Assembly: GCF_050337045.1 (NCBI RefSeq)
Contig: NZ_JAKJSO010000012.1
Span: 264,821-328,820, forward strand
Direction: 5' to 3'
Origin: Photobacterium kagoshimensis
Lineage (GTDB): Bacteria; Pseudomonadota; Gammaproteobacteria; Enterobacterales; Vibrionaceae
DNA length: 64,000 bases
Shown one piece after another: positions 7,871 through 16,992 of this stretch. Positions within the stretch are counted from its first letter, which is position 1. Each line of letters begins with the position of its first letter. A model generated the notes under the pieces. The model did no database searches and was not told the DNA's origin. It worked only from the letters and a program-made list of their open reading frames with translations. The position numbers and the translations under genes are program-made.

Positions 7871-10312
7871 ATGTCAAGTTGGCAGAAATTTTATCAAAAA
7901 ACACTCAATTTGCCGCTTTCTCTGCTGGTTAAAACGCATTCAATTCCGTCTAACCCAGTAGAAGATTTGGCGTTAGACTTAGCGCGTCCTATCATCTATA
8001 TCTTACCTTTCCGTTCAACAACAGATTTGGTAACACTACGTCGCAGTACAAAAGAGCTTGGCCTTCCAGACCCTCTCGCGCCGCTCGAAATAGGTGATCG
8101 CACATTCAATCGCTTTGTCTTTGTCGCAGATGCTCCAAGTATTTTTGGCAGCGATGGTGAATTACCGCCGTCGTCGCTTACCCAGTTCACAGAACTGCTG
8201 GAACTGCATAAACAAGATGCTGAACTCGATATTCAGCTGATCCCTGCATCTATTTTATGGGGTCGTAAACCGGGGAAAGAAACCAACCATAAACCTGTTC
8301 TGCGCGCCCTAAACGGCCCAGAAAAAATGTTTACGGTATTGGCCCATGGCCGAGACTGCATGGTGCGCTTAAGCTCACCAGTATCACTGCGCTACATGGC
8401 TGATCACCACGGCATTGATAACGCGATTGCGCACAAGCTAGCGCGAGTAGCTAAAATCCACTTCTCACGCCAACAATTGGCCGCTTCTGGTCCGAAATTG
8501 CCCGACCGCCAGCTGCTCTTTAAGCGCCTATTAGCGTCGAAAGCGATTGAAAAAGTGGTCGAAGAAGAAGCGCTAAGCCGTGACGTGCCGATCGAGAAAG
8601 TACGCAAAGAAGCCGTCGATATGATGGAAGAAATTGCGGCGAATTTCTCTTACTCGCTGATCCGACACGGCGAGCGTATTCTGGGTTGGTTCTGGAACCG
8701 CTTGTACCAAGGCTTGAACATTCACAATGCTCAGCGTGTGCGTCAGTTAGCACAAGACGGCCACGAAATTGTGTACGTCCCTTGTCACCGTAGTCACATG
8801 GACTACTTGTTGCTGTCGTATGTCTTGTATAAAGAAGGCTTAGTGCCGCCACACATTGCGGCGGGTATTAACCTGAACTTCTTCCCAGCTGGCCCGATTT
8901 TCCGTCGTGGCGGTGGTTTCTTCATTCGTCGTAGCTTTAAGGGTAACCGCCTGTACTCCACGGTTTTCCGTGAATACTTGGCCGAGCTGTTTGCCAAAGG
9001 CTACTCGGTTGAATACTTCAGTGAAGGTGGCCGTTCACGTACGGGTCGTTTGCTCCCGGCTAAAACGGGCATGCTGTCGATGACCATTCAAGCCATGCTA
9101 CGTGGCCTAAACCGCCCTGTTACCTTAGTACCTGTGTACATAGGTTACGAACACGTGATGGAAGTCAGCACTTACGCCAAAGAGTTGCAAGGTAAGCGTA
9201 AAGAGAAAGAGAACGTCGGCCAAGTGCTACGAACCTTACGCAAACTGCGTAACTTCGGCCAAGGTTACGTGAATTTCGGCGAACCGATCCCGATCAATCA
9301 GTACCTGAACGATCATGCACCTGATTGGCACAAAGATATCGATCCCATTGAACCGCAGCGTCCACACTGGTTAAACCCTGTCGTGAACAGCCTTGCAGTG
9401 AAAATGATGACCCACATTAATGATGCGGCAGCCACCAATGCCCTGACCTTATGTGGTCTTGCACTATTGTCATCGCGACAACGTGCGTTAAGCCGTGAAG
9501 AGCTCGAGCAACAAGTTACTTGTTACTTGGAGTTAATGCGCAATACGCCATACTCAGAGCAAAGCACAGTGCCTTCGGAAGATGCTGCCGAACTGGTTGC
9601 TCACGCGATCGAGATGGATAAATTCTTGGTTGAACGCGATGCATTGGGTGAGATCATCTCACTGGATCGTCAACAATCAATTTTGATGACCTATTACCGC
9701 AACAACATCATTCACTTGTTTGCGCTGCCATCGTTAATTGCTCACATCGTGGTGCAATACCAAACGCTGACAGTTGATGAAATTCACGAGCAAGTTGAAA
9801 AACTGTACCCATTCTTAAAAGCAGAGCTATTCCTACGCTATGAAAAAGAAGAATTAGGGGCAGTGATTGATGAGCTGATTGCAGAGCTGGTTCGTCAACG
9901 TCTACTACTCAATGACGGCGTGCACATCTCGATGAACAATGCCCGCATTGGTCCACTGCAACTGCTGGCGCGCACCATTTCTGAAACGCTGCAACGCTAT
10001 GCGATTGCACTAACGCTACTGCGTGCTGAACCGCAAATGATGAAGAGCGATTTAGAACAGCAAAGCCAGATGATGGCACAGCGTCTAAGCCGCCTACACG
10101 GTATCAATGCACCAGAGTTCTTCGATAAAGGTGTATTCGCGACACTGGTGAAAACGCTGCGTGAAGAGGGCTACCTCAACGAAGAGTGCCATGCAGTGTC
10201 TCGTCCCGTAGAAGAGTTGGCGGATCAATTGGCTAGCATGGTTTCACCTGAAGTGAAGCTCACCATTCACGCGGTTATTAGCCGTGAAGAGCGTGAAGTC
10301 ACTACCGATTAG
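7871..10312 (+). CDS. plsB: Glycerol-3-phosphate 1-O-acyltransferase PlsB
   Basis: Inner-membrane enzyme that acylates sn-glycerol-3-phosphate at position 1, the first step of phospholipid synthesis. At 813 residues it matches the E. coli enzyme in size. Conserved acyltransferase blocks are visible in order: CHRSHMDYLLL (catalytic HX4D), GGGFFIRRSFKG, EGGRSRTGRLLPAKTG and LVPVYIGYEHVME. It reads rightward from the lexA divergent region and ends at a strong terminator. The ribosome-binding site is weak (GTTAAAGAC before the ATG). Confidence 0.97.
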   Translation: MSSWQKFYQKTLNLPLSLLVKTHSIPSNPVEDLALDLARPIIYILPFRSTTDLVTLRRSTKELGLPDPLAPLEIGDRTFNRFVFVADAPSIFGSDGELPPSSLTQFTELLELHKQDAELDIQLIPASILWGRKPGKETNHKPVLRALNGPEKMFTVLAHGRDCMVRLSSPVSLRYMADHHGIDNAIAHKLARVAKIHFSRQQLAASGPKLPDRQLLFKRLLASKAIEKVVEEEALSRDVPIEKVRKEAVDMMEEIAANFSYSLIRHGERILGWFWNRLYQGLNIHNAQRVRQLAQDGHEIVYVPCHRSHMDYLLLSYVLYKEGLVPPHIAAGINLNFFPAGPIFRRGGGFFIRRSFKGNRLYSTVFREYLAELFAKGYSVEYFSEGGRSRTGRLLPAKTGMLSMTIQAMLRGLNRPVTLVPVYIGYEHVMEVSTYAKELQGKRKEKENVGQVLRTLRKLRNFGQGYVNFGEPIPINQYLNDHAPDWHKDIDPIEPQRPHWLNPVVNSLAVKMMTHINDAAATNALTLCGLALLSSRQRALSREELEQQVTCYLELMRNTPYSEQSTVPSEDAAELVAHAIEMDKFLVERDALGEIISLDRQQSILMTYYRNNIIHLFALPSLIAHIVVQYQTLTVDEIHEQVEKLYPFLKAELFLRYEKEELGAVIDELIAELVRQRLLLNDGVHISMNNARIGPLQLLARTISETLQRYAIALTLLRAEPQMMKSDLEQQSQMMAQRLSRLHGINAPEFFDKGVFATLVKTLREEGYLNEECHAVSRPVEELADQLASMVSPEVKLTIHAVISREEREVTTD

Positions 10313-10334
10313 CCCTGCTAATCACGATCATCTA

Positions 10335-10359
10335 AAGCCGCTCTCGAGCGGCTTTTTTT
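10335..10359 (+). terminator. Rho-independent terminator of plsB
   Basis: A hairpin with arms GCCGCTC/GAGCGGC followed by seven T, about 25 bp past the plsB stop. Confidence 0.9.
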
Positions 10360-10557
10360 GTGTTTGATATTCGATTACAGCGCATTTTCAGACTGTGAAC
10401 ACGCTTTTGAGCAATAGGCACACCATAGCTAAAAAGCTTATAACCAACAGATTTATATAAAGAAAAGTAGTCACTTATTTTCAGATGTACAGCGTTGGCG
10501 CTTTTAGTTCACGCTAACCCTAAAGCTCTTTTCTTTCGCCCACAGATCAACAAAGAC
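10360..10557. other. Intergenic stretch between the plsB and ubiA terminators
   Basis: About 200 bp of AT-rich sequence between converging genes. I see no ORF with a ribosome-binding site, no further hairpin and no repeat. Confidence 0.5.
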
Positions 10558-10583
10558 AAAAAAAGCACCCTGAGGTGCTTTTT
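10558..10583 (-). terminator. Terminator of ubiC-ubiA
   Basis: Arms AAAAGCACC (10561-10569) and GGTGCTTTT (10574-10582) around CTGA, with a seven-base T-run on the minus strand. It is symmetric enough to act in both directions. Confidence 0.85.
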
Positions 10584-10613
10584 AATTTACTGACTAACCC
10601 GTGCTAAATACGG

Positions 10614-11474
10614 CTAAAAACAAACGCTCCAGCCAATGCCAATACACACCAGCATACCCACGTAGTTATTATTCAAAAATGCCTGAAAACACGATTCACG
10701 CTCGCGATCACGCAGTAATAATTGTTGATAGACAAACAAGCCAGAAGCCAACAATAAGAACCAGTAATACACTTGGCTCAGCGACAACACCACCCCGACG
10801 GCTATCAGTAAGACCAAGGTTGCAAACTGCAAACCGCCGACGATCATCTTGTCAAAACGACCAAATAAAATCGCGGTCGACTTAATACCGACTTTTAAAT
10901 CATCATCACGGTCAACCATGGCATATTGCGTATCGTAGGCAATCGTCCAAGTAATATTAGCTAAAAACAACAACCACGCCGCTGGCGGTAACACCCCCGA
11001 CTGGGCTGCGTATGCCATCGGGATAGACCAACCAAACGCCATTCCTAGCACCAGTTGCGGTAAGTGAGTATAACGTTTCATAAACGGGTAAGCTGCCGCC
11101 AATAACAGCCCAACCACCGACAACATGATGGTGAGCGTATTCATGGTCAGTACCAATAAAAACGACACCAGCACCAGTAAGCCAAACAAGCCTAAGGCTT
11201 CGCGCTCTGAGACTTTCCCCGAAGGCATCGGACGATGAGCCGTACGCTTTACATGGCCATCAAAATTACGATCGGCGAAATCATTAATCACACAGCCTGC
11301 GGCCCGCATAAAAATCACACCGAGCACAAAAACAATCAGCACTTCCCAGTTAGGAAAGCCGTCTGCGGCAAGAAACAGCGCCCATAATGTTGGCCACAGT
11401 AGCAACAAACTACCAATAGGCCGATCAAAGCGGGCAAGTTGACAATACGCTTTCGCCTTAGTCATTGCTAACAT
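10614..11474 (-). CDS. ubiA: 4-hydroxybenzoate octaprenyltransferase UbiA
   Basis: Membrane prenyltransferase that attaches the polyprenyl tail to 4-hydroxybenzoate in ubiquinone synthesis (286 residues, about nine helices). Both Mg-prenyl-diphosphate binding motifs are present: NDFADRNFDGHVKRT and YAMVDRDDDLKVGIKS. The ATG at 11474 is preferred over a second ATG three codons on because AGGAG lies 5 bp before it. The start overlaps the ubiC stop by 7 bp, which suggests coupled translation with the preceding step enzyme. Confidence 0.97.
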   Translation of the reverse strand: MLAMTKAKAYCQLARFDRPIGSLLLLWPTLWALFLAADGFPNWEVLIVFVLGVIFMRAAGCVINDFADRNFDGHVKRTAHRPMPSGKVSEREALGLFGLLVLVSFLLVLTMNTLTIMLSVVGLLLAAAYPFMKRYTHLPQLVLGMAFGWSIPMAYAAQSGVLPPAAWLLFLANITWTIAYDTQYAMVDRDDDLKVGIKSTAILFGRFDKMIVGGLQFATLVLLIAVGVVLSLSQVYYWFLLLASGLFVYQQLLLRDRERESCFQAFLNNNYVGMLVCIGIGWSVCF

Positions 11475-12010
11475 TGACTCTCCTTGGTGTAGATCGGGGC
11501 CTGAGCCAGAAACAATTCAGCCACCAGCAAAGGTTTTTCGTTTATCCATAAGCGAGAACGACGCGCCCACAAGGGCTTTTCTGTCGTACCGACATTAGCA
11601 ACCTCTAGCGCATCACGACGAGCGCTACGATCAGTAAACACACGAAAGCCCAGCGGCATCTCGCCTAATTGTTCGAGGTCACTTTCCTGCCCTGTTAGCG
11701 TGGAAATCGGGATCAAGGTCCGTGCGAAAACCCAAGGTTGACCATCACCTTGTAATATCACTTTCCGCATCAGGCAGTCAGCATCTCCAATCAATGCGCG
11801 CTCGTCATCTTTCAATGCAGAACGAGGAATCTTAACCTGCTCGATCAAAGACACGGTAAAAGCGTCACAATGGCGCTGAAAGCGACGTGACAATGACTCC
11901 TGTTCAAGCAACCAATGCCCGATTTCGGTGCCCTCAATGCCTAAGTGATCTGGTAATTGCCACTTCGCACCATCTAATAGGGGTTTGTACAACTGCTTGA
12001 ATTTCGACAT
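11468..12010 (-). CDS. ubiC: Chorismate pyruvate-lyase UbiC
   Basis: Cytoplasmic enzyme that converts chorismate to 4-hydroxybenzoate and pyruvate, the first committed step of ubiquinone synthesis. The 180-residue length is typical of the Vibrio/Shewanella branch. Recognisable blocks are HWLLEQESLSRRFQRHCDAF, the active-site arginine in VFARTLIP and the late catalytic Glu in LLVAELFL. First gene of the ubiC-ubiA pair; divergent from the FliL-like gene. Confidence 0.93.
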   Translation of the reverse strand: MSKFKQLYKPLLDGAKWQLPDHLGIEGTEIGHWLLEQESLSRRFQRHCDAFTVSLIEQVKIPRSALKDDERALIGDADCLMRKVILQGDGQPWVFARTLIPISTLTGQESDLEQLGEMPLGFRVFTDRSARRDALEVANVGTTEKPLWARRSRLWINEKPLLVAELFLAQAPIYTKESQC

Positions 12011-12168
12011 TTTTCCAAATCAAATTCTGCCAAGCATCCATAAAATAGCTTGGTAGAATGTGGTTAATTTATTACCATAAAGAGTCACTATTGTAGCAAG
12101 CTGTAACGGGTACGAATATCGTTACGATCGAAAGAAAACGATTCCTAGCAGTAAATCCCCACAAACTG

Positions 12169-12597
12169 ATGAATATTATGATGAAATCAAAACTCGTTAA
12201 CCTTGCACTACTTCTAACTTGTATGCTGTTTTCCCCACTTTCTCTTGCTGAAGCGGAAAGTGCACAAGCGAAGCCGCAGTATTCGTATTACACGTTAGCG
12301 CCCGATATTACGACCAACTATGTCACCCAGGGTAACCGCTTAGGCTACCTGCGCCTTCAAATTGATCTGATGGTGATCGACCCAAGCTTGGTCAAAATCG
12401 TAGAAGAACACTCACCACTGATCCGTGATGCGATTATCACCATTATCGGCCGACAACCAGAGGCGAAAGTGAAATCATTGGCAGGCCGCGAAGAAATTCG
12501 CCAAGCATGTCTCGACACGGTGAATGAGCTATTAATTGCCGAAACCAATCAAAAACTGCTGACAGAACTACTATTTACCAAGTATTTGTACCAGTAA
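12169..12597 (+). CDS. FliL-like protein, predicted exported
   Basis: A 142-residue protein with a C-terminal FliL-like domain (LGYLRLQIDLMVIDPSLV, then HSPLIRDAIITIIGRQ). True FliL is a membrane-anchored flagellar motor protein. Here the N terminus looks like a cleavable signal peptide (LVNLALLLTCMLFSPLSLA) with no separate anchor, and the gene is outside any flagellar operon. Related genes beside ubiC/glpD are annotated 'FliL' in Vibrionaceae, but a motor role is unproven. No clear ribosome-binding site precedes the ATG, and an in-frame ATG three codons later is an alternative start. Confidence 0.75.
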   Translation: MNIMMKSKLVNLALLLTCMLFSPLSLAEAESAQAKPQYSYYTLAPDITTNYVTQGNRLGYLRLQIDLMVIDPSLVKIVEEHSPLIRDAIITIIGRQPEAKVKSLAGREEIRQACLDTVNELLIAETNQKLLTELLFTKYLYQ

Positions 12598-12628
12598 CCC
12601 CATCTCCTTGTGGTTAGTAAGAAACGCC

Positions 12629-12655
12629 AAAGGCACTCCAAAGAGTGCCTTTTTT
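12629..12655 (+). terminator. Terminator of the FliL-like gene
   Basis: Arms AAAGGCACTC and GAGTGCCTTT around CAAA, followed by a T-run; it lies 30 bp after the stop codon. Confidence 0.85.
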
Positions 12656-12694
12656 GTTTTTATCAGCCTAAACGGTTTAGTTTAACGGCGCCAT

Positions 12695-14212
12695 CTACGC
12701 AGCAACTTCAGCTTGTGCCACATGGGCTTTCAGGTATTCAGCTACCGCTTGCTGTTGCTCTTGCGATAGGTATAGGCCCAGTTTGCTCCGACGCCATAAC
12801 GCATCTTCCGCAGTTTGGACAAATTCATGTGCAACCAAGTAATCCAACTCACACTCGGTTAGACCCTGACCAAATTCCGCTCCCATTTGATCTTTATTCG
12901 TCCTGCCTGCAACCAACTGTAACGCGCGTTCACCATAGTTGGTCAACCAGCGATCTATCGTGAAGTTATCCAACCAAGGACATTGCAGCATAAGTTGTTG
13001 CTGAGTATGGTCGCGGTTAAATTGGTCGCTCGCCCCCGGCAAGTAGGAATCGGCCGTCCATGATGGTGTCATCTGAGAGAAGAACGGCGAGAGGTGGTTC
13101 ATGGCCGCCTCTGCCAATTTACGGTATGTCGTAAGCTTGCCACCAAAAATAGACAGCAGCGGTGCATTCTGCCCGTCTTGATCCAGTTCTAAAGTGTAAT
13201 CACGGGTGATGGCTTGCGGCGAATCAGATTCATCATCACACAATGGTCGCACGCCACTGTAGGTCCACACCACATCGGCACGCTGCAGTGATTTTTTAAA
13301 ATTGTTGTTGTAAACGTCCAGCAAATAGTTAATTTCGTTTTCATCGATTGCCACTTCACGCGGATCGCCTTGGTATTCAACATCCGTGGTGCCAATAATC
13401 GAGAAACGATCTAAGTACGGGATCACAAACACAATACGGTTATCTTCATTTTGCAGAATATAAGCCTGCGGCTGATCGTGCACCCGTGGCACCACGATAT
13501 GTGAGCCTTTGATTAAGCGAATATTACGCGGTGAGGCTTGCGCTAGGCTGTGGTCAAAGAAGGCTTTTACCCAAGGGCCTGCAGCATTCACTAATGCATG
13601 TGAACGGCGCTCAAACGTTTGATTCGTTTGCGTATCAAGAATTGTCACCCGCCAAATATCGCCTTCGCGCACAGCTTTTTCAACGCGGCAACGGTTACGG
13701 ACTTCGCCACCCTTTTCTGCGGTTTCCATCGCATTCAAAATAACCAATCGGGCATCATCGACCCAGCAGTCGGAATATTCAAAACCACGGGTGATTTCAG
13801 GTGCCAGTACCGAGTCAGTACCAAACTTAAGGCCTTCACTCGCTGGCAGCGTGGTACGCTTACCAAGGTGGTCATAAAGAAATAAGCCCGCACGGATCAT
13901 CCATGCAGGGCGAAGGTGAGGACGATGAGGTAAACGAAAACGCATCGGGCGAGCAATATGCGGTGCTTTACGCAATAGCACTTCACGTTCAGCCAAGGCT
14001 TCGCCCACTAAACGAAACTCATAATGCTCTAAGTAACGTAACCCGCCATGAATTAACTTCGAACTCGCTGATGATGTAGCGGATGCAAAATCGCTGGCTT
14101 CATATAAACCGACTTTTAGGCCGCGACCCGCCGCATCGGCGGCAATTCCCGCCCCATTGATACCACCACCGACAACAATTACGTCGAGCACTTCATTGCG
14201 TTCTACTACCAT
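12695..14212 (-). CDS. glpD: Aerobic glycerol-3-phosphate dehydrogenase GlpD
   Basis: FAD enzyme of the inner membrane that oxidises sn-glycerol-3-phosphate to dihydroxyacetone phosphate and passes electrons to quinone. The N-terminal FAD motif is DVIVVGGGINGAGIAADAAGRG, interrupted here at GGINGAG by no insertions; further conserved blocks are SSKLIHGGLRYLEHYEF and the C-terminal SIFGGKLTTYRKLAE. The frame is open to 14236, but the ATG at 14212 has TGAGG about 8 bp upstream and gives 505 residues, close to the E. coli length. The promoter region carries GlpR-type operators. Confidence 0.96.
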   Translation of the reverse strand: MVVERNEVLDVIVVGGGINGAGIAADAAGRGLKVGLYEASDFASATSSASSKLIHGGLRYLEHYEFRLVGEALAEREVLLRKAPHIARPMRFRLPHRPHLRPAWMIRAGLFLYDHLGKRTTLPASEGLKFGTDSVLAPEITRGFEYSDCWVDDARLVILNAMETAEKGGEVRNRCRVEKAVREGDIWRVTILDTQTNQTFERRSHALVNAAGPWVKAFFDHSLAQASPRNIRLIKGSHIVVPRVHDQPQAYILQNEDNRIVFVIPYLDRFSIIGTTDVEYQGDPREVAIDENEINYLLDVYNNNFKKSLQRADVVWTYSGVRPLCDDESDSPQAITRDYTLELDQDGQNAPLLSIFGGKLTTYRKLAEAAMNHLSPFFSQMTPSWTADSYLPGASDQFNRDHTQQQLMLQCPWLDNFTIDRWLTNYGERALQLVAGRTNKDQMGAEFGQGLTECELDYLVAHEFVQTAEDALWRRSKLGLYLSQEQQQAVAEYLKAHVAQAEVAA

Positions 14213-14268
14213 GCGACCTACCTCACCTCTGACCAAGATTCTTCGTTAATCTCACAATCGAAACAAAA

Positions 14269-14308
14269 CGAACATTAAAATGCTCGATTACGAACATAGT
14301 AGCGAACA
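14269..14308 (-). promoter_or_regulatory. GlpR-type operators upstream of glpD
   Basis: TGCTCGATTACGAACA (14281-14296) is an imperfect palindrome of the GlpR operator type (TGTTCG-N4-CGAACA). Further CGAACA half-sites lie at 14269-14274 and 14303-14308. Three close half-sites in the glpD promoter, with glpR next door, support repression relieved by glycerol-3-phosphate. Confidence 0.75.
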
Positions 14309-14312
14309 TATT

Positions 14313-14328
14313 GATCAAGATCATCACA
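14313..14328 (-). promoter_or_regulatory. Weak candidate CRP site upstream of glpD
   Basis: On the minus strand TGTGA is followed after 6 bp by TGATC. Only one half matches TGTGA-N6-TCACA. Listed because glp genes are commonly CRP-activated; low certainty. Confidence 0.25.
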
Positions 14329-14365
14329 AATTTTGCTGTTTATTCGTACACCATGATCATTAGCA

Positions 14366-14401
14366 CAAAAAAAACGGGCTACCCAATAAAGGTAGCCCGT
14401 T
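14366..14401 (-). terminator. Terminator of glpR
   Basis: Arms ACGGGCTACC (14374-14383) and GGTAGCCCGT (14391-14400), with an eight-base T-run on the minus strand. It separates glpR from the glpD promoter. Confidence 0.88.
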
Positions 14402-14421
14402 CGTTTTCGAAAACAGAAAAG

Positions 14422-15183
14422 TTAAGCAATAATTTCTAAGTGAATTTCATGCTCAACAAGTCGTTTATTCAACTCTTGGGGTGGTTGCTGATCGGTAAAC
14501 AGCATATCTATTTGGCTAATATCGCCTAAATTCACCATCGCATTACGACCGAATTTAGTGTGGTCGACCCCCAGCATCACGCAGCGACTATTTTCAATGA
14601 TCGCCTGTTTGACACGGACTTCATGGTAATCAAAGTCCAGTAATGACCCATCCAAGTCGATACCACTGATACCCATAATCCCGAAATCTAATCGGAATTG
14701 AGAAATAAAATCGAGTGTGGCTTCACCTACGATACCACCATCTCGGTTACGTACTTCACCGCCTGCCAGAATCACGCGGAAATCATCTTTCCCCGTCAGA
14801 ATACTCGCCACATTCAGGTTGTTTGTCACCACGCGCAGGTCATTGTGATCCAGCAAGGCACGGGCAACGGCTTCAGGTGTGGTGCCAATATCAATGAATA
14901 AGGTCGCACCATCGGGAATGTGGGATGCCATTGCTTGGGCAATGCGGTCTTTTTCAGCCAATTGCATCACTTTACGGGTGCTGTACGAGGTATTAACGGA
15001 ACTCGAAGGGACAGTCGCGCCACCATGATGACGGCGAATTTTGTTGTCAGCCGCCATCTCATTTAAATCGCGACGGATCGTTTGTGGGCTGACGTTAAAG
15101 CGTTCGACTAAATCGTCGGTACTAACATAACCTTGTGTTTTCACAAGATCGATAATTTCTTGATGACGTTTGCTCTGCTTCAC
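14422..15183 (-). CDS. glpR: Glycerol-3-phosphate regulon repressor GlpR
   Basis: DeoR-family repressor, 253 residues. The N-terminal helix-turn-helix reads QGYVSTDDLVERFNVSPQTI followed by RRDLNEMA; the C-terminal sugar-phosphate sensor domain contains HHGGATVP and FIDIGTTPEAVARAL. The start codon is GTG, placed so that the protein begins MKQSKRHQEI like E. coli GlpR. Predicted to bind the sites before glpD and to respond to glycerol-3-phosphate. It lies between glpT and glpD, each with its own termination signal, so it is probably transcribed on its own. Confidence 0.94.
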   Translation of the reverse strand: MKQSKRHQEIIDLVKTQGYVSTDDLVERFNVSPQTIRRDLNEMAADNKIRRHHGGATVPSSSVNTSYSTRKVMQLAEKDRIAQAMASHIPDGATLFIDIGTTPEAVARALLDHNDLRVVTNNLNVASILTGKDDFRVILAGGEVRNRDGGIVGEATLDFISQFRLDFGIMGISGIDLDGSLLDFDYHEVRVKQAIIENSRCVMLGVDHTKFGRNAMVNLGDISQIDMLFTDQQPPQELNKRLVEHEIHLEIIA

Positions 15184-15208
15184 TGCTCACGCGGCTCCTG
15201 GTTACAAC

Positions 15209-15232
15209 AAGGCTCCGCGAATACGGAGCCTT
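15209..15232 (-). terminator. Hairpin downstream of glpT
   Basis: Arms AAGGCTCCG and CGGAGCCTT around a short loop, about 50 bp after the glpT stop. The minus-strand tract after the stem is only partly T-rich, so termination may be inefficient and allow some readthrough into glpR. Confidence 0.6.
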
Positions 15233-15280
15233 ATCATATTACCTACAGCACTCTAAAGATGCCAATGATGGCGATCTCAA

Positions 15281-16645
15281 TCATGCATTTTGTTCTGCTA
15301 CATGGTGGTCATGCTCAATTTTTTTCTCACCCACCAATGCCAGTGTTAGGAAGAAAATAGAGAAACCACACGATGCTGTCAGTACAAGGAAGCCACCGTC
15401 CCAACCAAAGTGGTCAACGGTGTAACCTAAGATAGCATTTGCCGCTACAGCACCGCCAAGGTAACCAAAGAGGCCCGTCAGACCTGCTGCTGTACCTGCT
15501 GCTTTCTTCGGTGCTAGCTCTAGCGCGTACAGACCAATCAGCATAACTGGACCATAAATCAAGAAGCCGATTGCAACCAGTGCCATCATATCAACCGTTG
15601 GGTTGCCCGGAGGGTTAAACCAGTAAACCAATACCGCCACGGTCACAAGCGCCATGAACAAGATACCAGCTGGGGCACGACGGCCTTTGAAGAATTTATC
15701 TGACATCCAGCCACACAGTAGCGTACCAGGAATACCCGCCCACTCATAAAGGAAGTATGCCCAAGACGATTTATCTACCGTAAAGTGTTTCACTTCACTT
15801 AGGTAAACAGGCGCCCAGTCCAAAACACCGTAGCGGATCAAGTATACGAAGGCATTCGCGATAGCAATGAACCAAAGCAGTTTGTTATTGAAGACGTACT
15901 TGAAGAAAATTTCCTTCGCCGTCATCTCTTTTTCATGTGATTCATCATAGCTATCAGGGTAATCGTCTTTGTGCTCTTCGATAGAAGGCAAACCACACGA
16001 TTGCGGGGTATCACGCATCACCAATAAACTGAATGCAGCAACCAATAGCGCAAAGAAAGCAGGCACATAGAAAGCTGAACGCCAGTCATCGTTAAACGCC
16101 CACAGACCCAGTAGGAACATAGGACCAATCAAGCCGCCACCCACGTTATGGGCAACGTTCCAAACTGACACTACCTCACCACGCTCTTTGCGCGACCACC
16201 AGTGCACCATGGTTCGTCCACAAGCAGGCCAGCCCATACCTTGGAACCAACCGTTAAGGAACAAGAGGATAAACATCGCAGCGATACTACCTGTCGCCCA
16301 TGGCATAAAGCCAAAGCACAGCATCACCAGTGCGGACATCGTCAAACCTGCGGCTAAAAAGTAGCGAGGGTTTGAACGGTCAGACACATTCCCCATCAAA
16401 AATTTGGATAAACCGTAAGCAATCGATACAGCAGCTAAGGCAACACCTAGCTCACCGCGACTATAACCATATTCTTCAATTAGGAATGGCATTGCCAAAC
16501 TGAAGTTTTTACGTACTAGGTAGTAACCGGCATAACCGAAGAAAATACCAGCAAACAATTGCCAACGAAGGCGCTTATAGACGGGATCAATTTGATCGCC
16601 GCCTAACCGCTCTATGTGAGCAGCAGGACGAAACAAGCCAAACAT
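15281..16645 (-). CDS. glpT: Glycerol-3-phosphate:phosphate antiporter GlpT
   Basis: Major facilitator superfamily organophosphate:phosphate antiporter of the inner membrane (454 residues, 12 helices). The start MFGLFRPAAH and the block YYLVRKNFSLAMPFLIEE, with the phosphate-binding Arg, match GlpT, as does GWFQGMGWPACGRTMVHWW. It imports sn-glycerol-3-phosphate for GlpD and PlsB. The upstream 280 bp should hold its promoter. Confidence 0.95.
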   Translation of the reverse strand: MFGLFRPAAHIERLGGDQIDPVYKRLRWQLFAGIFFGYAGYYLVRKNFSLAMPFLIEEYGYSRGELGVALAAVSIAYGLSKFLMGNVSDRSNPRYFLAAGLTMSALVMLCFGFMPWATGSIAAMFILLFLNGWFQGMGWPACGRTMVHWWSRKERGEVVSVWNVAHNVGGGLIGPMFLLGLWAFNDDWRSAFYVPAFFALLVAAFSLLVMRDTPQSCGLPSIEEHKDDYPDSYDESHEKEMTAKEIFFKYVFNNKLLWFIAIANAFVYLIRYGVLDWAPVYLSEVKHFTVDKSSWAYFLYEWAGIPGTLLCGWMSDKFFKGRRAPAGILFMALVTVAVLVYWFNPPGNPTVDMMALVAIGFLIYGPVMLIGLYALELAPKKAAGTAAGLTGLFGYLGGAVAANAILGYTVDHFGWDGGFLVLTASCGFSIFFLTLALVGEKKIEHDHHVAEQNA

Positions 16646-16928
16646 AAGATGTTCCTTATTTAATATTCTTATGGCGATGGTGTAGGTGACGCATAGGGAT
16701 AGAGTGAGCGTTTAAAAAGTAAAAATGCTCAAATCGCGCAAATTATTGCGCGAACAAACAACAAAAACCGTGAAAACAATCATAAACGAAGATTAAGTTT
16801 GCACTTAACAGCAAATTACGGCTCTTTTTTACTCATAAGTTGATCACGCTTCATTATTCAACACGTTTGGTAACGATGTAGAAACACACAGTTCGATTAT
16901 TTTTTTATCTATTTGAATAAAAAAGAAA
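16646..16928. other. Upstream region of glpT
   Basis: About 280 bp without a gene between glpT and the glpG terminator. It holds a perfect inverted repeat (listed separately) that runs into a CGAACA GlpR-like half-site at 16751-16756. The rest is AT-rich with no clear ORF. Confidence 0.5.
16735..16752 (-). promoter_or_regulatory. Inverted repeat upstream of glpT, possible operator
   Basis: CGCGCAA (16735-16741), ATTA, TTGCGCG (16746-16752): a perfect 7-bp inverted repeat about 90 bp before the glpT start, overlapping a GlpR-like half-site CGAACA. It could be an operator; the protein is not identified. Confidence 0.45.
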
Positions 16929-16952
16929 AACGCAGTCATCACTGACTGCGTT
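16929..16952 (-). terminator. Terminator of glpE-glpG
   Basis: Arms AACGCAGTCA and TGACTGCGTT around TCAC, with A/T-rich flanks giving a T-run on the minus strand; 40 bp after the glpG stop. Confidence 0.85.
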
Positions 16953-16992
16953 TTATGCGAAATTTTAACACCTCTTTGTAGGCTAATCGCTA

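Noticed and set aside
12169..12597. Part of a flagellar operon, because of FliL similarity
   Set aside because: No other flagellar gene is present nearby; the neighbours are ubiC and glpD.
13189..13395. Short frames inside glpD and other large genes
   Set aside because: They are out-of-frame shadows of conserved genes with no start signals.
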